In this document: positions 22,092-34,895 of the stretch, piece after piece
Position numbering within the stretch: position 1 is the stretch's first letter
How the letters are laid out: each line of letters starts with the position of its first letter
Source: Ailanthus altissimus
Taxonomy: Eukaryota > Streptophyta > Magnoliopsida > Sapindales > Simaroubaceae
Assembly (NCBI GenBank): GCA_946807835.1
Contig: OX327683.1
Location: 37,011,001 to 37,075,000, forward strand
Direction of reading: 5' to 3'
DNA: 64,000 bases
The notes under the pieces: generated by a model
Seen by the model: the letters and a program-made list of their open reading frames with translations, nothing else
Database searches by the model: none
Told to the model about the DNA's origin: nothing
Translations under genes and position numbers: made by a program

Positions 22092-25000
22092 CTATTCCTC
22101 ATTCTGACTTTCATCCTTGATAAGCTTGATCATATCATCAATACGAAGAATTGTGATTGCCGCTTCAGTTGCAAACTGTCAAAACAGTGATTTTAAGGAA
22201 CACAATCAGGGGAAGTTAAACACTATAATAAAAGGATAGGTGCCCTGATATGTCTAGTGATTTTTACCTGAATAATTTTCACTTTGCTCATTGCAGGCTC
22301 AATAACTCCGGCTTCCAAGTTGTTACGAATGGTCCCCTTTGAAAGATCCAGTCCCATGCTGCACCAATTTTGGGAATCAAAATCAAATGCAAAATAGAGA
22401 AGAGAAACACAATCAGGAGCAATTCCTCACTTTCTTCTGATGCTTCTGTTGTTCATAATTAGAATTTATTATGTAGTTCATATTGGTTGAAGATTACTCA
22501 TAATCCATAAATCTGAATACCTTGATAAATGTTTCTTATCGGCCTTGGTTTGTGCAGTATGGTGGTAAGCCCGTAGTTTTGCAACTAACTCAGTTGCATC
22601 CTTGGCAGCATTTACAGCAAGCACCTGCATCATAGAAGAATTACAAATGTCTACAACATAATCTTCAAAACAAGTGAACGAGGGACTAATGTTTATGCAT
22701 TAAGCCTCGGAAATCCATATTAGACCTTTGGTATAATTAATAAAGATTCAGCAAATTCCGCAATTGCCAACTGCTCTCGGGATCCTAGGGTTGTAGCAAG
22801 GTATTCCAAATAGACAGATAAGGCAGACTCAACTGCACCTCCACCTGCTACCACCTGTATCACCAATACACCAATTAACAAAATAAGAATAATGCGAGAA
22901 GAACAACCATAATTACCAATCTAGAAATGAATTTCTCCCAATTATGTGGTTAACCCCCAAAAAAATAAATTTCTGAGCTACTTCTCCATTTCCATCCATA
23001 CAAGTTGTAACTCCTAGCATTTCAAGGCACATTTTTTGGGAAGCAGACAAATTTATGTCATTTCCCTATTTTTATCAGCTAAGATATACATATTACCAAC
23101 TCTTCAAATGGCAAATGTCCATAAAAATTTTAAATCAAAATCCATAGATTCCCATGTCCTATTCAATATCTAATTCACCAGATCTTCCTATTTCATTATC
23201 CGTTTGAAGCTCAGTTAAGTGAACAATAGGATCTACAGGAAAGTAATTAGAAAGTCTTGGAGTGTACCGTGTTTGATTCAAGGGTCCTCTTGACAATACA
23301 TAGAGCATCGTGCAGAGCTCTCTCCATCTCATCAAGCATATAGTCATTTGCTCCTCTAAGTATCAAGGAAACCTAGAGAATAATAGTGAATCATAAAACA
23401 TCATAATGCATTTTCTATTGCAATAATGAGCCATAGGCTCCATTTCACTCAAAGAATAAAACATCAAAATGATACTAGGAACTTCGCCAATGCTTACTTC
23501 ATGTCCAAAAGACAAGTTCCACTAAGATATAAAGCAATTAGGTTTTACATAGAGGAGTGTCAATTGATAAACGCCAATTAAATTAAACCACATACCGCAC
23601 TTGTACTTTTTGTCCCCTTTATCATAATCACATCATCGTCAGCAACACGCTCCTCTACCACTTCATCAGCAGATCCAAGAAATGATGAATCAAACGTTTC
23701 CTCCCCTTCCATGTCTGCAAATGTGGAAGCCTGAAAAATCGACAACAAGATTACGACAGAAATTTCCATAGTATATTGTATCTATAAAGGAAAATACTAC
23801 CATCAATCATAAATGACATAAAGATAGGTTCCAAGTCTTGAGTCCAATACATTTGTCAAAACCCACACAGAAACTTATTATCATCTGAGGGCTCACAGGA
23901 AACCCATAGAGAAGTCAACATAAGAATTATACCCATAACTTTTACCCTCAATTCCTCCATGACAGCACAAATATCAGTGAATTCCAGTACCAGATTAAAG
24001 CACAGTTAATGATACGACTGACGTGCAGTAGGAATATACCAGAGTTGCACCAGTTGCCTTGGCAATGTGTCGCATATCCTCCTTCCGAACTCGTCTTACA
24101 GCAATAGCCCCAGCCTCCACAAAGTACTGAAAACCCAAAAAAGGGAAGAAAACAAATATTATACATATGATAAATGAAGCTTGCACACAAATTTCTCAGA
24201 GTAAATAATGTATTAAAATAAAGCAAACAACTACAACACCTAAGCAGATGATTGTCCTGAGCACATTGAAGCAAAGTTACCAATTTAGCTTAGACATCTC
24301 ATTTCCCAAAATGTTACGAGCAAATAAACAGAACAGTTCATTGGAAAATTATGTAATCAAACTTAGATTTATGAGTCAAAATAAACATTCGCCTGCAATA
24401 AAACAGAGATGTACTATAACATTCACGAGATAGATTGCAAATAAGACTACTTCAAGTACAATAAACCTATAAACCAAACACAGCTCAAAACACAAAAAGC
24501 AAAAGAGAACAAATCTGAGTATAACACCACAGACGTATGGACAGGATACGGGGAAATGCATAGTTCATAGCAACACACAACATGATTAAGCAAAAATAGA
24601 TTGCAAATGAAGACTACTTCAAGTACAATAAACCTATAAACCAAATACAGCTCAAGACACAAAAAGGAAAAAACCAGACATACGGGCATGATACGTGGAA
24701 ATGTGTGGTTCATAGCAACACATCACATGATTAAGCAAAGACAGTAATGCCCACCATAGCATAGCTAAAAGAAGTTAGAAAAATTAATAGAAGGAAGGCT
24801 TGCCTTCAGTGCCATGTCATCAATTCCTTTTGTTGTCAGAACAACATTGGCTCCAGCTTTCAGAACTTTCTCAATACGTTCCTTTGTCATGTCAGCTTCT
24901 CTGTGAAAGAATTGGTAGCAATTCACACAGATTAATATAATAAATTGCAAAAATGACACAATAAATTTCCTTTCGATATGTGTCAAAATTTTTGATAAAA

Positions 25001-27480
25001 TTATCCCCTCACAAGCATGTGTGAATGAGAAATATACCTGCCCATCAAAGAGAGGTTAATTCAGAATCTACCTACAAAGTTAAGCATAAGTGTCCTAAAG
25101 AAGTATATGCATGATTTTGCACTTTCACCATGCATGCACCAAATAAGGAAATACACAGGCATATAACTACGTGAACTGGCTGTAAACAGGTTAATATCAT
25201 TCAATAGGGTGTGAAGCAAACTAAAACCATGTTGTGAATTATGATGCATTGACTGATCACCTTTGACGAATTTTCTCAAGCTCCCTGGGATCAGTGACCA
25301 AGACTTGGACACCCAGTTGCATTTTTGTCTTTTGGAGATTAAAGTCAAGACAGGCAATCCTTGCAGGAGCAACTCTCAGAGGCATCCCTTGTGCAGCACG
25401 GCCAGTGTTAAGGGCATACCCATTCAGCAAGTAGCTATCTCTGGCACTTTTTCCATGGGCTTTCAAAATGTTGATTGCCTGGAATGTGCAGAAAGCAAGT
25501 ATGGTATATAACAGCCAAGAAAGCAGAACAGAAAAATAATTTTATGAAATCAGAAGTTTAAATATGGGAAAAGGAAGCCTCATGTACTGACACAAAAGAA
25601 AACATCTTTCAATCATGTAATAGGACCACAAACAAGATTCTTTAATAGGTATACATTAAACAATAGGCAAATATCAACCTTGATTGGGTACTTGACTTCC
25701 CCTCGTACATTAGTCATCTTTACAGCTTGAACTGCATCTACAACCTAGACGGATAGATAAAACCATTAGTTACTATTACAACATACATAAGACGATTTAT
25801 ATTGCTGCTTATTTGGTAACATAAGATAAAGATTAAAAGTTGCATCAAGGTAAATTGATATGTCTTAATAGAACATTGAAACGCAACACAATGAAGAACA
25901 AGATTGACTTAGTAACAAGTTATGAGAGGAACATGAATAAATTTGAATGAAAAACTAACTTTTTGGGACAAAAGCATACCAAATTTGCGAAGAAGTCGCT
26001 GTCAGTGCCAATCAATTTCGAGGACATGCTTGTCTTGGCACAATTTACCAAAGAATCTTTGCCAAGCTTTTCAACCTGTAAAAAGAAATCATGAAAAAAA
26101 AAACTATAATTAATGAAACTGCGCCCACATGTATAATTATTAAAAGAATACATCACTTACTGACCACTTATCAGAAATAAATTAACTACCACAGACTTAC
26201 CTTCACTGCTAATTTTTCTTCAACATATTTGCATGCTTCCCTCATCGCAAGCTGTCCATAATCAAAACGTGAGGGAATATGGATGATGAATCAATAACGG
26301 ATCACACAAACAAGACTATTGAGCATAGAAAAAAGAGTTACTTACTCTGTATCCACTGATAATAGAGGTTGGGTGAATCTTGTTCCTCACCAGATCATTT
26401 GCTCTCTGCACATAGATCAAATCATATACAGCACACCAAGTGTGCAAACTCCCATTCAGAGGGTTGGTACCTGAGTTTAAAGTAGAGAATCTCAGACATA
26501 TGCCAGATGCTAGAGACACTAGTTTCACTTACCTTCAGCAACTCTGCAGCCACAATAACCACTGATGTTGTTCCATCACCAACTTCTCGGTCTTGAAGCT
26601 CAGCCAACTCTACAAGTACCTGTCACGACAAAAAAAGAAAAATAAAAAACATGTAGGAGTGGCGAAAAATTTAACTCAAAAACAAACATGCAAACACAAC
26701 AATATAGAGATAAATGAGACAATATACACCTTGGCAGCCGGATGCTCAACTTCTAACATCTTGAGAATCGTGGCACCGTCATTAGTAATTGTTACATCAC
26801 CAATATCATCAACAAGCATCTGCAATTAAGTAGCCAAAAACAAGAGTGTTAGCGAGATGAAACCCTATCATGCAGATAAATAAAACTATAATTTCTGGTT
26901 AAAAAGCAATCCAAAACTAATCATACAATGGGTTGCAAAGTAAATGATCTGCATTCAAATAGGCCCTCAATTATTCCTTCCCTTCTCTAAAATTTAGAAG
27001 CAAAGTTATGCAAATGTAACTTTACTACTAATAAAATCCATTTTTATGATGCTCAAATGAGGGCCAATATAATCCGAAAAAAAGAACCATAAATTTTTAC
27101 CACACATTTATACAAATTCACCAAGCTAGAGTATGCTATTGACAGTTTTTGCGTTTCGACAACTAAACCAATCAATAAAGTAAGAAAGGGAAATAACAAA
27201 TAGAGAGCGCAAGCGATAGAAATGATAATACCTTGTCGAGTCCAACGGGGCCAAATGATGATTTAACAATGTTCGCAACTGCTTGACACGCCATCACTAT
27301 GCGAACAACAAGACAAACAAAGAAACTTCAGGCAAATTTCAAAGAAAATTAACAAATAAAAAAAGTAGTTCAATCTTGATCAGAGAGAGAGAGTGAAAGC
27401 CGAGTACCATTTTGAGTGCGAACGTCTTGGCCGGATTGGCGTTCTCCGAGAATATCAAGCGTTTGCGATGAAACGGCCAT
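22092..27480 (-). CDS. CCT1: T-complex protein 1 subunit alpha (chaperonin CCT1)
   Basis: Alpha subunit of the cytosolic TRiC/CCT chaperonin, which folds tubulin, actin and other proteins in an ATP-driven double ring. Seventeen exons on the minus strand: 27408-27480, 27232-27296, 26730-26819, 26533-26619, 26346-26405, 26201-26251, 25980-26075, 25679-25744, 25261-25478, 24804-24900, 24040-24126, 23596-23730, 23268-23372, 22726-22854, 22521-22624, 22268-22358, 22092-22175. They sum to 1,638 bases, 545 residues, the usual family length. Group II chaperonin motifs are present: [20 protein letters not shown] near residue 40, [15 protein letters not shown] near residue 85, and [15 protein letters not shown] near residue 410. 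The intron after exon 10 has a GC donor (GAAG|gcaagc). The intron before that donor's acceptor carries a tandem duplication. The 5' leader contains AAACCCTAG. No defect is seen. Confidence 0.97.
24430..24745. repeat. Tandem duplication inside a CCT1 intron
   Basis: Two adjacent copies, about 24430-24597 and 24598-24745, share long runs such as GACTACTTCAAGTACAATAA, ACCTATAAACCAAA and CACATGATTAAGCAAA. The second copy lacks about 20 bases and has scattered substitutions. It lies in the 677-base intron between exons 10 and 11 and is non-coding. Confidence 0.9.
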
Positions 27481-27882
27481 TTTAATTCACGACAGAGAAA
27501 AACCCTAGATCGGATCTACCGTAGCCTGGCAAGAGAACTGAGTTTAAGTTCAGTGGGACTGGAAATTACAGAATGTCTCTCGAATGTTCAAAGCAAAACG
27601 AGTTTGGAGCGCTGTTTGAGGGTTTCATTTTGTGAGACGGCGCCCTATTTTTCTTGCAATATTTTAGGGTATTTTAGTAATTTTACCAAAATTTAATTTT
27701 TTCTTATAATAAAAGGAAAAACAAATAAATAAAGGCTGCCCGCTAAGATTAAAGGGTATTATAGTAGTTTGAACTAGAGAAAGCTGCACGTGAATTGCAC
27801 GCCGCCTCAACCGCTCCCCTATGTCAACCGCCAAATTTCAGATTCTGCTTTTTATTATCCGCTACTACCATCACAATTAGCG
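27481..27882. promoter_or_regulatory. Divergent promoter region between CCT1 and the fibrillin gene
   Basis: The two start codons lie 402 bases apart and point away from each other, so both 5' UTRs and promoters must share this stretch. A telo-box (AAACCCTAG, 27500-27508) lies 20 bases upstream of the CCT1 ATG. A G-box-like CACGTG is at 27787-27792 on the fibrillin side. The middle is AT-rich. Shared regulation is inferred from spacing alone. Confidence 0.6.
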
Positions 27883-28917
27883 ATGGCTACGAGTAGATGT
27901 TTTTTACTTCCAACTACCTTCAAGCATCCAAGCCCTAACCGTAATCTTGAATTTTCCAAACACCGACGTGTTCATACCTCTAGAATTACATGCTCGTCCA
28001 TCACCGGCCAATCACAATTAGCCAAGCAAGAGCTCCGTAACCTCATCTCGGACCAAGACCGAGGCCTCAAAACCCAGAATGATCCCAATAGGCGATCCTC
28101 AATCATCAAGGCCATCGATGCCATGGCTGTTCTGGGCAGAGATATGGTCACCACCGGTGATTCGCTCTCTGCAACGTGGCGCTTGCTCTGGACCACGGAG
28201 AAGGAGCAACTGTTCATTATCGAGAAGGCCTACTTGTTTGGTACTCAAGCCGGTGACGTTTTGCAGGTGATTGATGTTGAGAAAAGGCTTCTCAATAACG
28301 TAATTACTTTTCCACCCGATGGGGTTTTCTTTGTGAGGTCTAATATCGAGATTGCTTCGCCCCAAAGAGTCGATTTCAGGTACTATTTAGTGCCCTCATT
28401 GTGTTGGTGATACTCATCGTAGTAGCGTTTAGTTCTATCGCATGGATCAGAATGTTTAATTTCATATTTGAAGGCGATTTATGTTTGATTCTATTTGGTG
28501 TTACGTGGTTTGTGTAGATTTACTAGTGCAGTGCTACGTGGGAAAAATTGGGAAATTCCGTTGCCACCGTTTGGTAAAGGCTGGTGAGTGCTTTATTTTC
28601 TGAGCCTTGCATAAAACTTTCCCATTAATTGTTGATCGCTAATTGCTAATCTATGAGTAGCTAATCACTTTATAAGCAAAGTTATTCCCTTGTGTTGCTC
28701 CACTCCCTTGACATTGCATATTAAGTTTGATAGAGGGGAACGGTGTAATTTTTTTTTTCCGTTCAATTTTGTTACTTAATTGCTGTGGTGTATAAAGGGG
28801 ATGTTGTGTTTGCATAGGTTTGAGTCGGTGTACCTTGATGATGAGATTCGAGTTGTGAAGGATATCAGGGGAGACTATTTAGTTGTTGACCACGCTCCAT
28901 ATCATTGGACAGAATGA
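27883..28917 (+). CDS. Plastid-lipid-associated protein (fibrillin family, FBN9 type)
   Basis: Fibrillins are plastid proteins that coat plastoglobules or act in thylakoid lipid metabolism. Exons 27883-28379, 28518-28583 and 28818-28917 give 220 residues. The first about 45 residues are rich in Ser, Thr, Arg and His with no acidic residues early on, as in a chloroplast transit peptide (MATSRCFLLPTTFKHPS). The mature part has the PAP domain: LATWRLLWTTEKEQLF-like start (SATWRLLWTTEKEQ), GDVLQVIDVEKRLLNNVITF, and WEIPLPPFGKGWFESVYLDD. The ending HAPYHWTE is short, as in Arabidopsis At4g00030 (FBN9), the closest match I recall. The frame is open upstream to 27790 but lacks an ATG there, so 27883 is chosen. 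A second, equal-length version of the last exon lies at 29625-29724. Confidence 0.88.
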
Positions 28918-29624
28918 AGACCAAAACTTTTGCTCTATTTCATATTTTCCATGGTTAAAAGTGAGTTTATTTTATCATTAGCGGCATAGTCCATCCAATT
29001 CAATTGTGTCATCTTGAATTGCTTGAAATTCTCTTTCAAGTGCTGTCTTTTATGTATTTTTGCAGTGACTCCATTTATAATCACTTGTTTATATGTACCT
29101 ATGTATATCTGAGGAAATATTTTCACCTCAATGCTACTAATCTTTTCTTTGAAAACTAGATTTGAAACCTATCTTTCTTCCGAGCTTGTGTAGAATGATT
29201 TAGAGCAACTCTTCTCTATTTTCTGTTCTGCTTTTTTTCTAAAATCATCTTCTTTGCATTGAGACAATCAAGTAGGTGGTTGAGAGATGATATTATGTGA
29301 AACTACTTTTCTTGTTTTCTGCTTCATAAATTATAATCTGACAGCCAATTTTAGGTTGTAAAGTTTCCTTCTTATTTGTCTCAACTCCAGAGCTGATGAA
29401 GACCATGTTTCTTCATCTGCTAAATTGCTGTACTTCGGCATGTAAATGAGTTAGCTCTCTCAATCTCTTTAAATTTCATAGTAGATCTAAGGGGTTTACT
29501 AACTTCATATTGCTTGTGTCCTTACTTCTTGATGCTCGCACTCCACTCTTTTTTTCTTCGGTGACAATAATATTTGATCCCTGCCCGAATGGGTAAATAA
29601 TTGAAAATTTGTTCTATCTCTCAG
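28918..29624. other. Fibrillin 3' region between the two terminal exons
   Basis: Presumed 3' UTR of the short transcript or intron of a longer one. No other exon-like sequence or transposon is recognised. Confidence 0.5.
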
Positions 29625-29724
29625 GTTTGAATCCGTTTACCTAGATGATGACATTCGAATTGCAAAGGATATCCGTGGAGATTATTTAGTTGTCAATCGT
29701 TCTCCTTACAACTGGAAAGAGTGA
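29625..29724 (+). CDS. Duplicated alternative terminal exon of the fibrillin gene
   Basis: This 100-base segment is a second copy of the last fibrillin exon (28818-28917). It follows a good acceptor (TCTATCTCTCAG), starts in the same phase, has the same length and ends in a stop at the same place. It codes FESVYLDDDIRIAKDIRGDY followed by LVVNRSPYNWKE. About 24 of 32 residues agree with the other version, and many differences are synonymous or conservative. It could serve as an alternative last exon spliced to exon 2, or be the original exon now unused. Only transcript data can tell. Confidence 0.8.
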
Positions 29725-30904
29725 GGTACAATAACTTGTGTTTTACCATTATGCTATTGCAGATTTTCGTTTTACCACCTTCCTCTGCATAATTTAAATG
29801 TGATTATTATACAGGCCGAAATGTGTCTTGGTCATTTTTTGTTCATCCATCATTTGTTTTGCTCTCAAAATTTGTTCTCGCTGCCCTTTTTTTCAGGATT
29901 CCTTTTAGAAGGTGTATGTAGCTTCAACTTTAGGAACTCCTTGAGGTATTATTGTAATATAAGCATAATTGCTTTCTTCATGTACAGTTATTACCTATTG
30001 GATACTTCCAGCCTTTACATGTCAAATCAAGCCCATGTCAATTATGTCATCAACAAATCTGTTTATTATTGCAATTGCTCCTAGGATATTTGAGACATGC
30101 TCCTAAAAAGCTGCTGCTTGTGAACCACAAGGGCATACAATTTTCAACAGTCTCATTGTATGTTAAGTTGTTAATAACAATTTCATTGCTTGTAACTGAA
30201 CTATAGTGATATTCATTGTATGCAGTTGGAATACGTTATATAGTGAAGTGGAATTGGATCAGTGGAACTGGAATATTGGCTTTGCTTCAATTGTGTTCCT
30301 TGTCAGTGCAACAAGAGTGTATAAACTCTTATAATCATGTTAAAGAACATCATCCGTTACTCAAGTGGTTCTCAAAACTTCAATTATTTGTTTGCTTGTC
30401 CAGATTCTAGGCCCTGAAAAATGAGGGTGATGATAAATCTACCCCAGTTTTTGTTCAAATTTCCCCCACTCCCTTGAAAATAATACTCTGATCGATAAAG
30501 CACCGGCGATGGGGAATATAATAAATATTTACATTACTCATCTTTGAATTGTGAACTTGGGCTTTTGAGGCAAATGCTCTGTTTTTCCATCTGTGGGCCC
30601 ATTGACATATTTGGGCTTTAACCCATTCACTCAACATTAAGGCTACGGGAAAGGTTTCTTTTGTTTTTACAACCGAATGTATTATGTACCAATCACGTGA
30701 GATCTGAAAATCTTTGTTTCCCCACTAAATAATAGACGAAAGACAATTTGGATTTGAAGTAATACCGTTTACGAAATTTTACAGTTAAGGCACTCAGTCA
30801 CATTGTTTAAATGGTATCGTTTATTGCACCTCTAATTTGAGGTCAGGATTTCAAGTCTTAGAAAGAATTAAGAAGAGTATATTTTCTTTAATTTGACACA
30901 GTTT
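29725..30904. other. Intergenic region downstream of the fibrillin gene
   Basis: Presumed 3' UTR at the left edge, then ordinary intergenic DNA with chance frames only. Confidence 0.5.
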
Positions 30905-31065
30905 GTAATTTGGCAATTGTTTGAATTGTTGACAGTTGTATAATGAAAGTTTTTCAAATTGTTTGAATTGTTAGCCATTGTATAATGAAAATTATTTGAA
31001 TTGTTGACCATTGTATAATGAAATATTTGTAATTGGTTGAGATGTATAATAAATATATTTGTATA
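30905..31065. repeat. Short tandem repeat, about 45-bp unit
   Basis: The phrase TTTGAATTGTTGACCATTGTATAATGAAA occurs in three slightly different forms in a row (about 30921, 30960 and 30995), with a fourth decayed one ending TTGGTTGAGATGTATAATAAA. Non-coding minisatellite. Confidence 0.8.
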
Positions 31066-34000
31066 AAATAAAATTACAGTTAGGCTTTCTTCTTTTTCAC
31101 GAGATGTTAATGGCCGAAGCCCGAAAGTGACTTTTCATTCGACAAGATATGGATGCTCCATGACAAATTTAGCTGCGTGTAAGTGAGAATCGATATTCTG
31201 AAAATGAACAGTTGTTTTCCATGTGAGATTCTTGGCTTTTGACAATTTTCTGCTATTTTGATTACGAATTGAATTTTATTTTATTTTGAGAGGTTGTATT
31301 GTATATTTAGTAATCAGATGACAATAATAAAGGTTTGTTTGTGTGGGAGAAATCTTCCTTTTTTTAAAATTAGTTTAAAATGAATAATTTTAATTAAATT
31401 CAACTTTAAACTTTAATGCAGCGAAATAATTTAATCTTAACTAAGTTTAATATTAAATTCTAATCATTTTACGCAATAAAATAATTTAGATATCAAGTAA
31501 AAAAATAAGAATTCAAAACAGATAATAAATAGTACAACATAATCACTTATGTGGTTCATTTAAATTGTCAACGTTCACGGTGAATTTAAGAATCTCAACC
31601 TTCTTTATAAATTTTCTTTATTAACTCCTTAGAAAATTTATAAAGAAAACTCAATGAAAAACCCTTAAAATGATTTAATGTCTAATGTATTTTTATTTTT
31701 TCTACGAATAATGAATACCCAAACAACGTTTCTACCTTAGTACACACAAACAGTGTCAAACTCAGTTCTTCCCTCTCTTAATGTCTAATTTCAACTAAAG
31801 AGTTTATATAACGGTTATTTCGTGCATACTAACCTTAATCTTGATTGGAGTAAGAGATTCACTTATTTTTTAAGTCCAAAATTTTTTAAAATTCAAAAAT
31901 TCGAAACAAAAACGAACTCTACCCATAGCGCTGAGTTACTGATCTAGGCGTTGCGGCGTCTAACCCTGAGTGCCCCGACGCTCAGCCCTATTATCAGCTC
32001 TGCACTTTTTCTTACTTTTTTTGTATCTTCAAGTCTAATTTTACTTTTCCTCTCGTATTTCATAAATTTTATACTTTTTCATGCATATCTCACATATTTT
32101 AAATTTATTATAATTTTTTTTTATATTTTTTATAATTTTTAATTATATAAAATTGTTAAATCACAAAATCTCAAATAAAATAAATTAAGAATTTGAGACA
32201 ACATATATTAAGATTAACCCAACCACCAACACTCACCCCTCCCCCACCACCAAAGGGTGGGAAATTGGGTAATACAGTAGCAATGATTATGCACTAAGTA
32301 AGCGGCAAATCTTGCTTCCAATCTCTTTGGACCTTCACGGGTGGCCCTAGACTTGCTAATTTATGTCGGGTAATCTATTCTAAATTGTCTGTTTTGTGTT
32401 AGCTTGATGAAAGCTTTCAGCCTCTTCGGCTTGGGACCCTCGTCGGTCTGAATGGTTTCTTACTGCAATCTAACTATTCATTTGTGGGCGCTAATTAGTT
32501 TAATTGATAAAGTATCTTTGACGGAAATAAGATCTTAAATACTCGTTTATGCGTATGATTTAAATTTCTGGTAACTTATTTTTCAAGGAAAAAAAAAAAA
32601 AAAACCTAAGATGTAATCATCTATTGGAGCATACGGAGTAGCTGTATTACGGCCAAAACTGCGGAACTATGCTTGCAATAAATCCAATTTGGTACTGGAA
32701 AAATGTGCAGTAACAGTGCCTCCTGGATGGTTGGCTTCCACTCAAATTGGCAGCTTTTTGTCGATGCCAATGCGTTTGCCTCAATTTTGTTTTGCTTTTC
32801 CCGCATGCATACCTCGTGGCGCTATTGTAAAGTGAGATATTCGTTCAGGGCTTAAACTGTAAAACTCTGACAAATAAGTTGACGTTCACTTGTTTAATTT
32901 TGTTTTCCTCATCAGCTAATTGTTACTTCAAATTTACAAATTACGTACCTATAAGGTTATAACAATACAAATACATCCAGGTAGCTGCCATTCTTTGTAT
33001 TGAATTCGGTTAAACATACCCAGCTTCCTCTTCCGGGGTTGCTGGTAAATCCTTGCTTCCGCCCCAAAAAGTAAAAAAAAAAGGGGGGAATTGTACTAAG
33101 GATCTAGGCCGGACCCCAGCTCTCTCTGGCCCAAATCCAGTGAGGCCCACAAATGCATATGGTTCACATGTAATGACGGGTCATGGGCCCAGTTACTGTC
33201 TTGGGTCAATTTTAGATGATGGGTACGATGGGGCCCGAATCCCCATCAAACAATCAACTTTTTTTTTTATTACAAAATATGTACATTTGTGGTTAAGCAA
33301 CATAAATGGGTGTTGGCTGTACCAAAGGGATTGGTGTACGGAAATAAAACCCCTGAAAATGCATAGGCAAAAAGGCTGGGTTGCTGGGGCTTGTGGACAC
33401 GTCATGGTATCTGAATAAGAGGAAAATAATTTTGTTAAAAAGGCAAAAAGAAAGGTTGGGTTTGGGAAATAAAAATTAAAAAATGGTGGGTGGGTGATTG
33501 TGGGGGGCTGGGCCCCAGGTTGAAAGTGTCCTTTTAGGGATTTTGTGTGGGGCAGAGTTGAGCCTCAGCCTTACATTGTTGGATGGGCGACAACTGACAG
33601 TGATGCAGCACAAGCAGCTGCTATGTCTTTTAGAATTAGAATTTGCTGTCAAGTTACGTAATGTCGACAACTTCAGTCTCACACATCCACGTCATACACA
33701 ACCCCCCCCTCGCGGCGCTTTGATTCTATTTCAAGACTGCCATCCAATTTTTTTTCTCTAATTCCATTTCATTTATACCAAAATACAAATTTTGTATATT
33801 AAAATACATCATATATGATATGATATTCATTGATAATCCTATAAACATGTCTTGTTTTCATTTTTCATTTTTTAAAAAAAAAAAACAGAAAACTTCATTC
33901 ATTAAAATGATTTCATGATACATTTCATATGATTTCTTTTAGATTTATCTGTATATAAAATTTCACTTATATATAATTTTATTTTATTTAATAATAATAT

Positions 34001-34895
34001 TATTACTCTTCTGAACTTTCAATTAAATTTATAAAATTTAATAAAGTATTAACTTTTTTTAATTATTATTAATTTTAAAAAATATTTTTTATTTCGAAGA
34101 ATAATATGTATAGTTGTACTGTTAATCAAATAAGTATTTCTAATTTTTTTTAAATGAATAATTAATCTTTAAAAATTATTTATTATATTAAATAAAAATC
34201 ATAAATACAAAGAATATCCATTACAAAATACTAACAAACAACAAAAATCATCCAAAAACAAAGTTTGAGTTATATAAAAAATAAACTACCTACCTTGTTA
34301 ATATTGCAAATAACAATGTTAATATTACATAACCTTTCTCTATGCCTTTCAAAATAGTCTTTTTCTTCTCACCCAAATAATAATAATAATGGGTCGGTAC
34401 TAACAAACTAAATTATGATTATGCCGTTTACTATATAAATATATATATATTTAATAATCTGTTGGTGCACACGCAGGTTGAAAAATGTTAACCCTAACTT
34501 TATTGTTCAAGAATTTTAGGTTGGCAAAGAGGAAAGGAATATAATAATTAAAAACCCCAACATGTAAGATGCAAATAATGTGTTTCTTGATTCGTATTCA
34601 TAAAGAAGACGTGACTTAAAGTATTTCTTCGAATAAGATTAGTACAAATTAATATATCCACGCTAAAGTCTTCTCATTACTTTTGTCCCAAAGGAATTTT
34701 TTTTTTAATAAAAACAAAGTAACATCTCCTTGCATGAGGATTAATAATCATATATTCAATGATGTAAAGATTTGATTGAAGTGGAAATTAATTGAAAGTT
34801 GATTAGCGCACGCTTAGCCGTTGTCCCATGTACTGTATTTTATATATATATATATATATATTGAGTAATGTATGTATACATGAAAGAGAAGTTAT
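31066..34895. other. Intergenic region with no recognised gene
   Basis: About 3.8 kb of mixed composition. It contains homopolymer tracts (for example A-run near 32590), a GC-richer stretch at 33050-33730 with chance frames on both strands, and a (TA)n microsatellite at 34840-34861. I see no splice-consistent exons or transposon ends. Confidence 0.5.
34840..34861. repeat. (TA)n microsatellite
   Basis: Eleven uninterrupted TA units just upstream of the copia 5' LTR. Confidence 0.9.

Noticed and set aside
27790..27882. N-terminal extension of the fibrillin frame from 27790
   Set aside because: The codon at 27790 is GTG, there is no ATG in the extension, and the ATG at 27883 starts a typical transit peptide.
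33053..33761. GC-richer block with frames on both strands as a gene
   Set aside because: No known domains, no consistent splice sites, and frames of similar length on opposite strands suggest base composition only.
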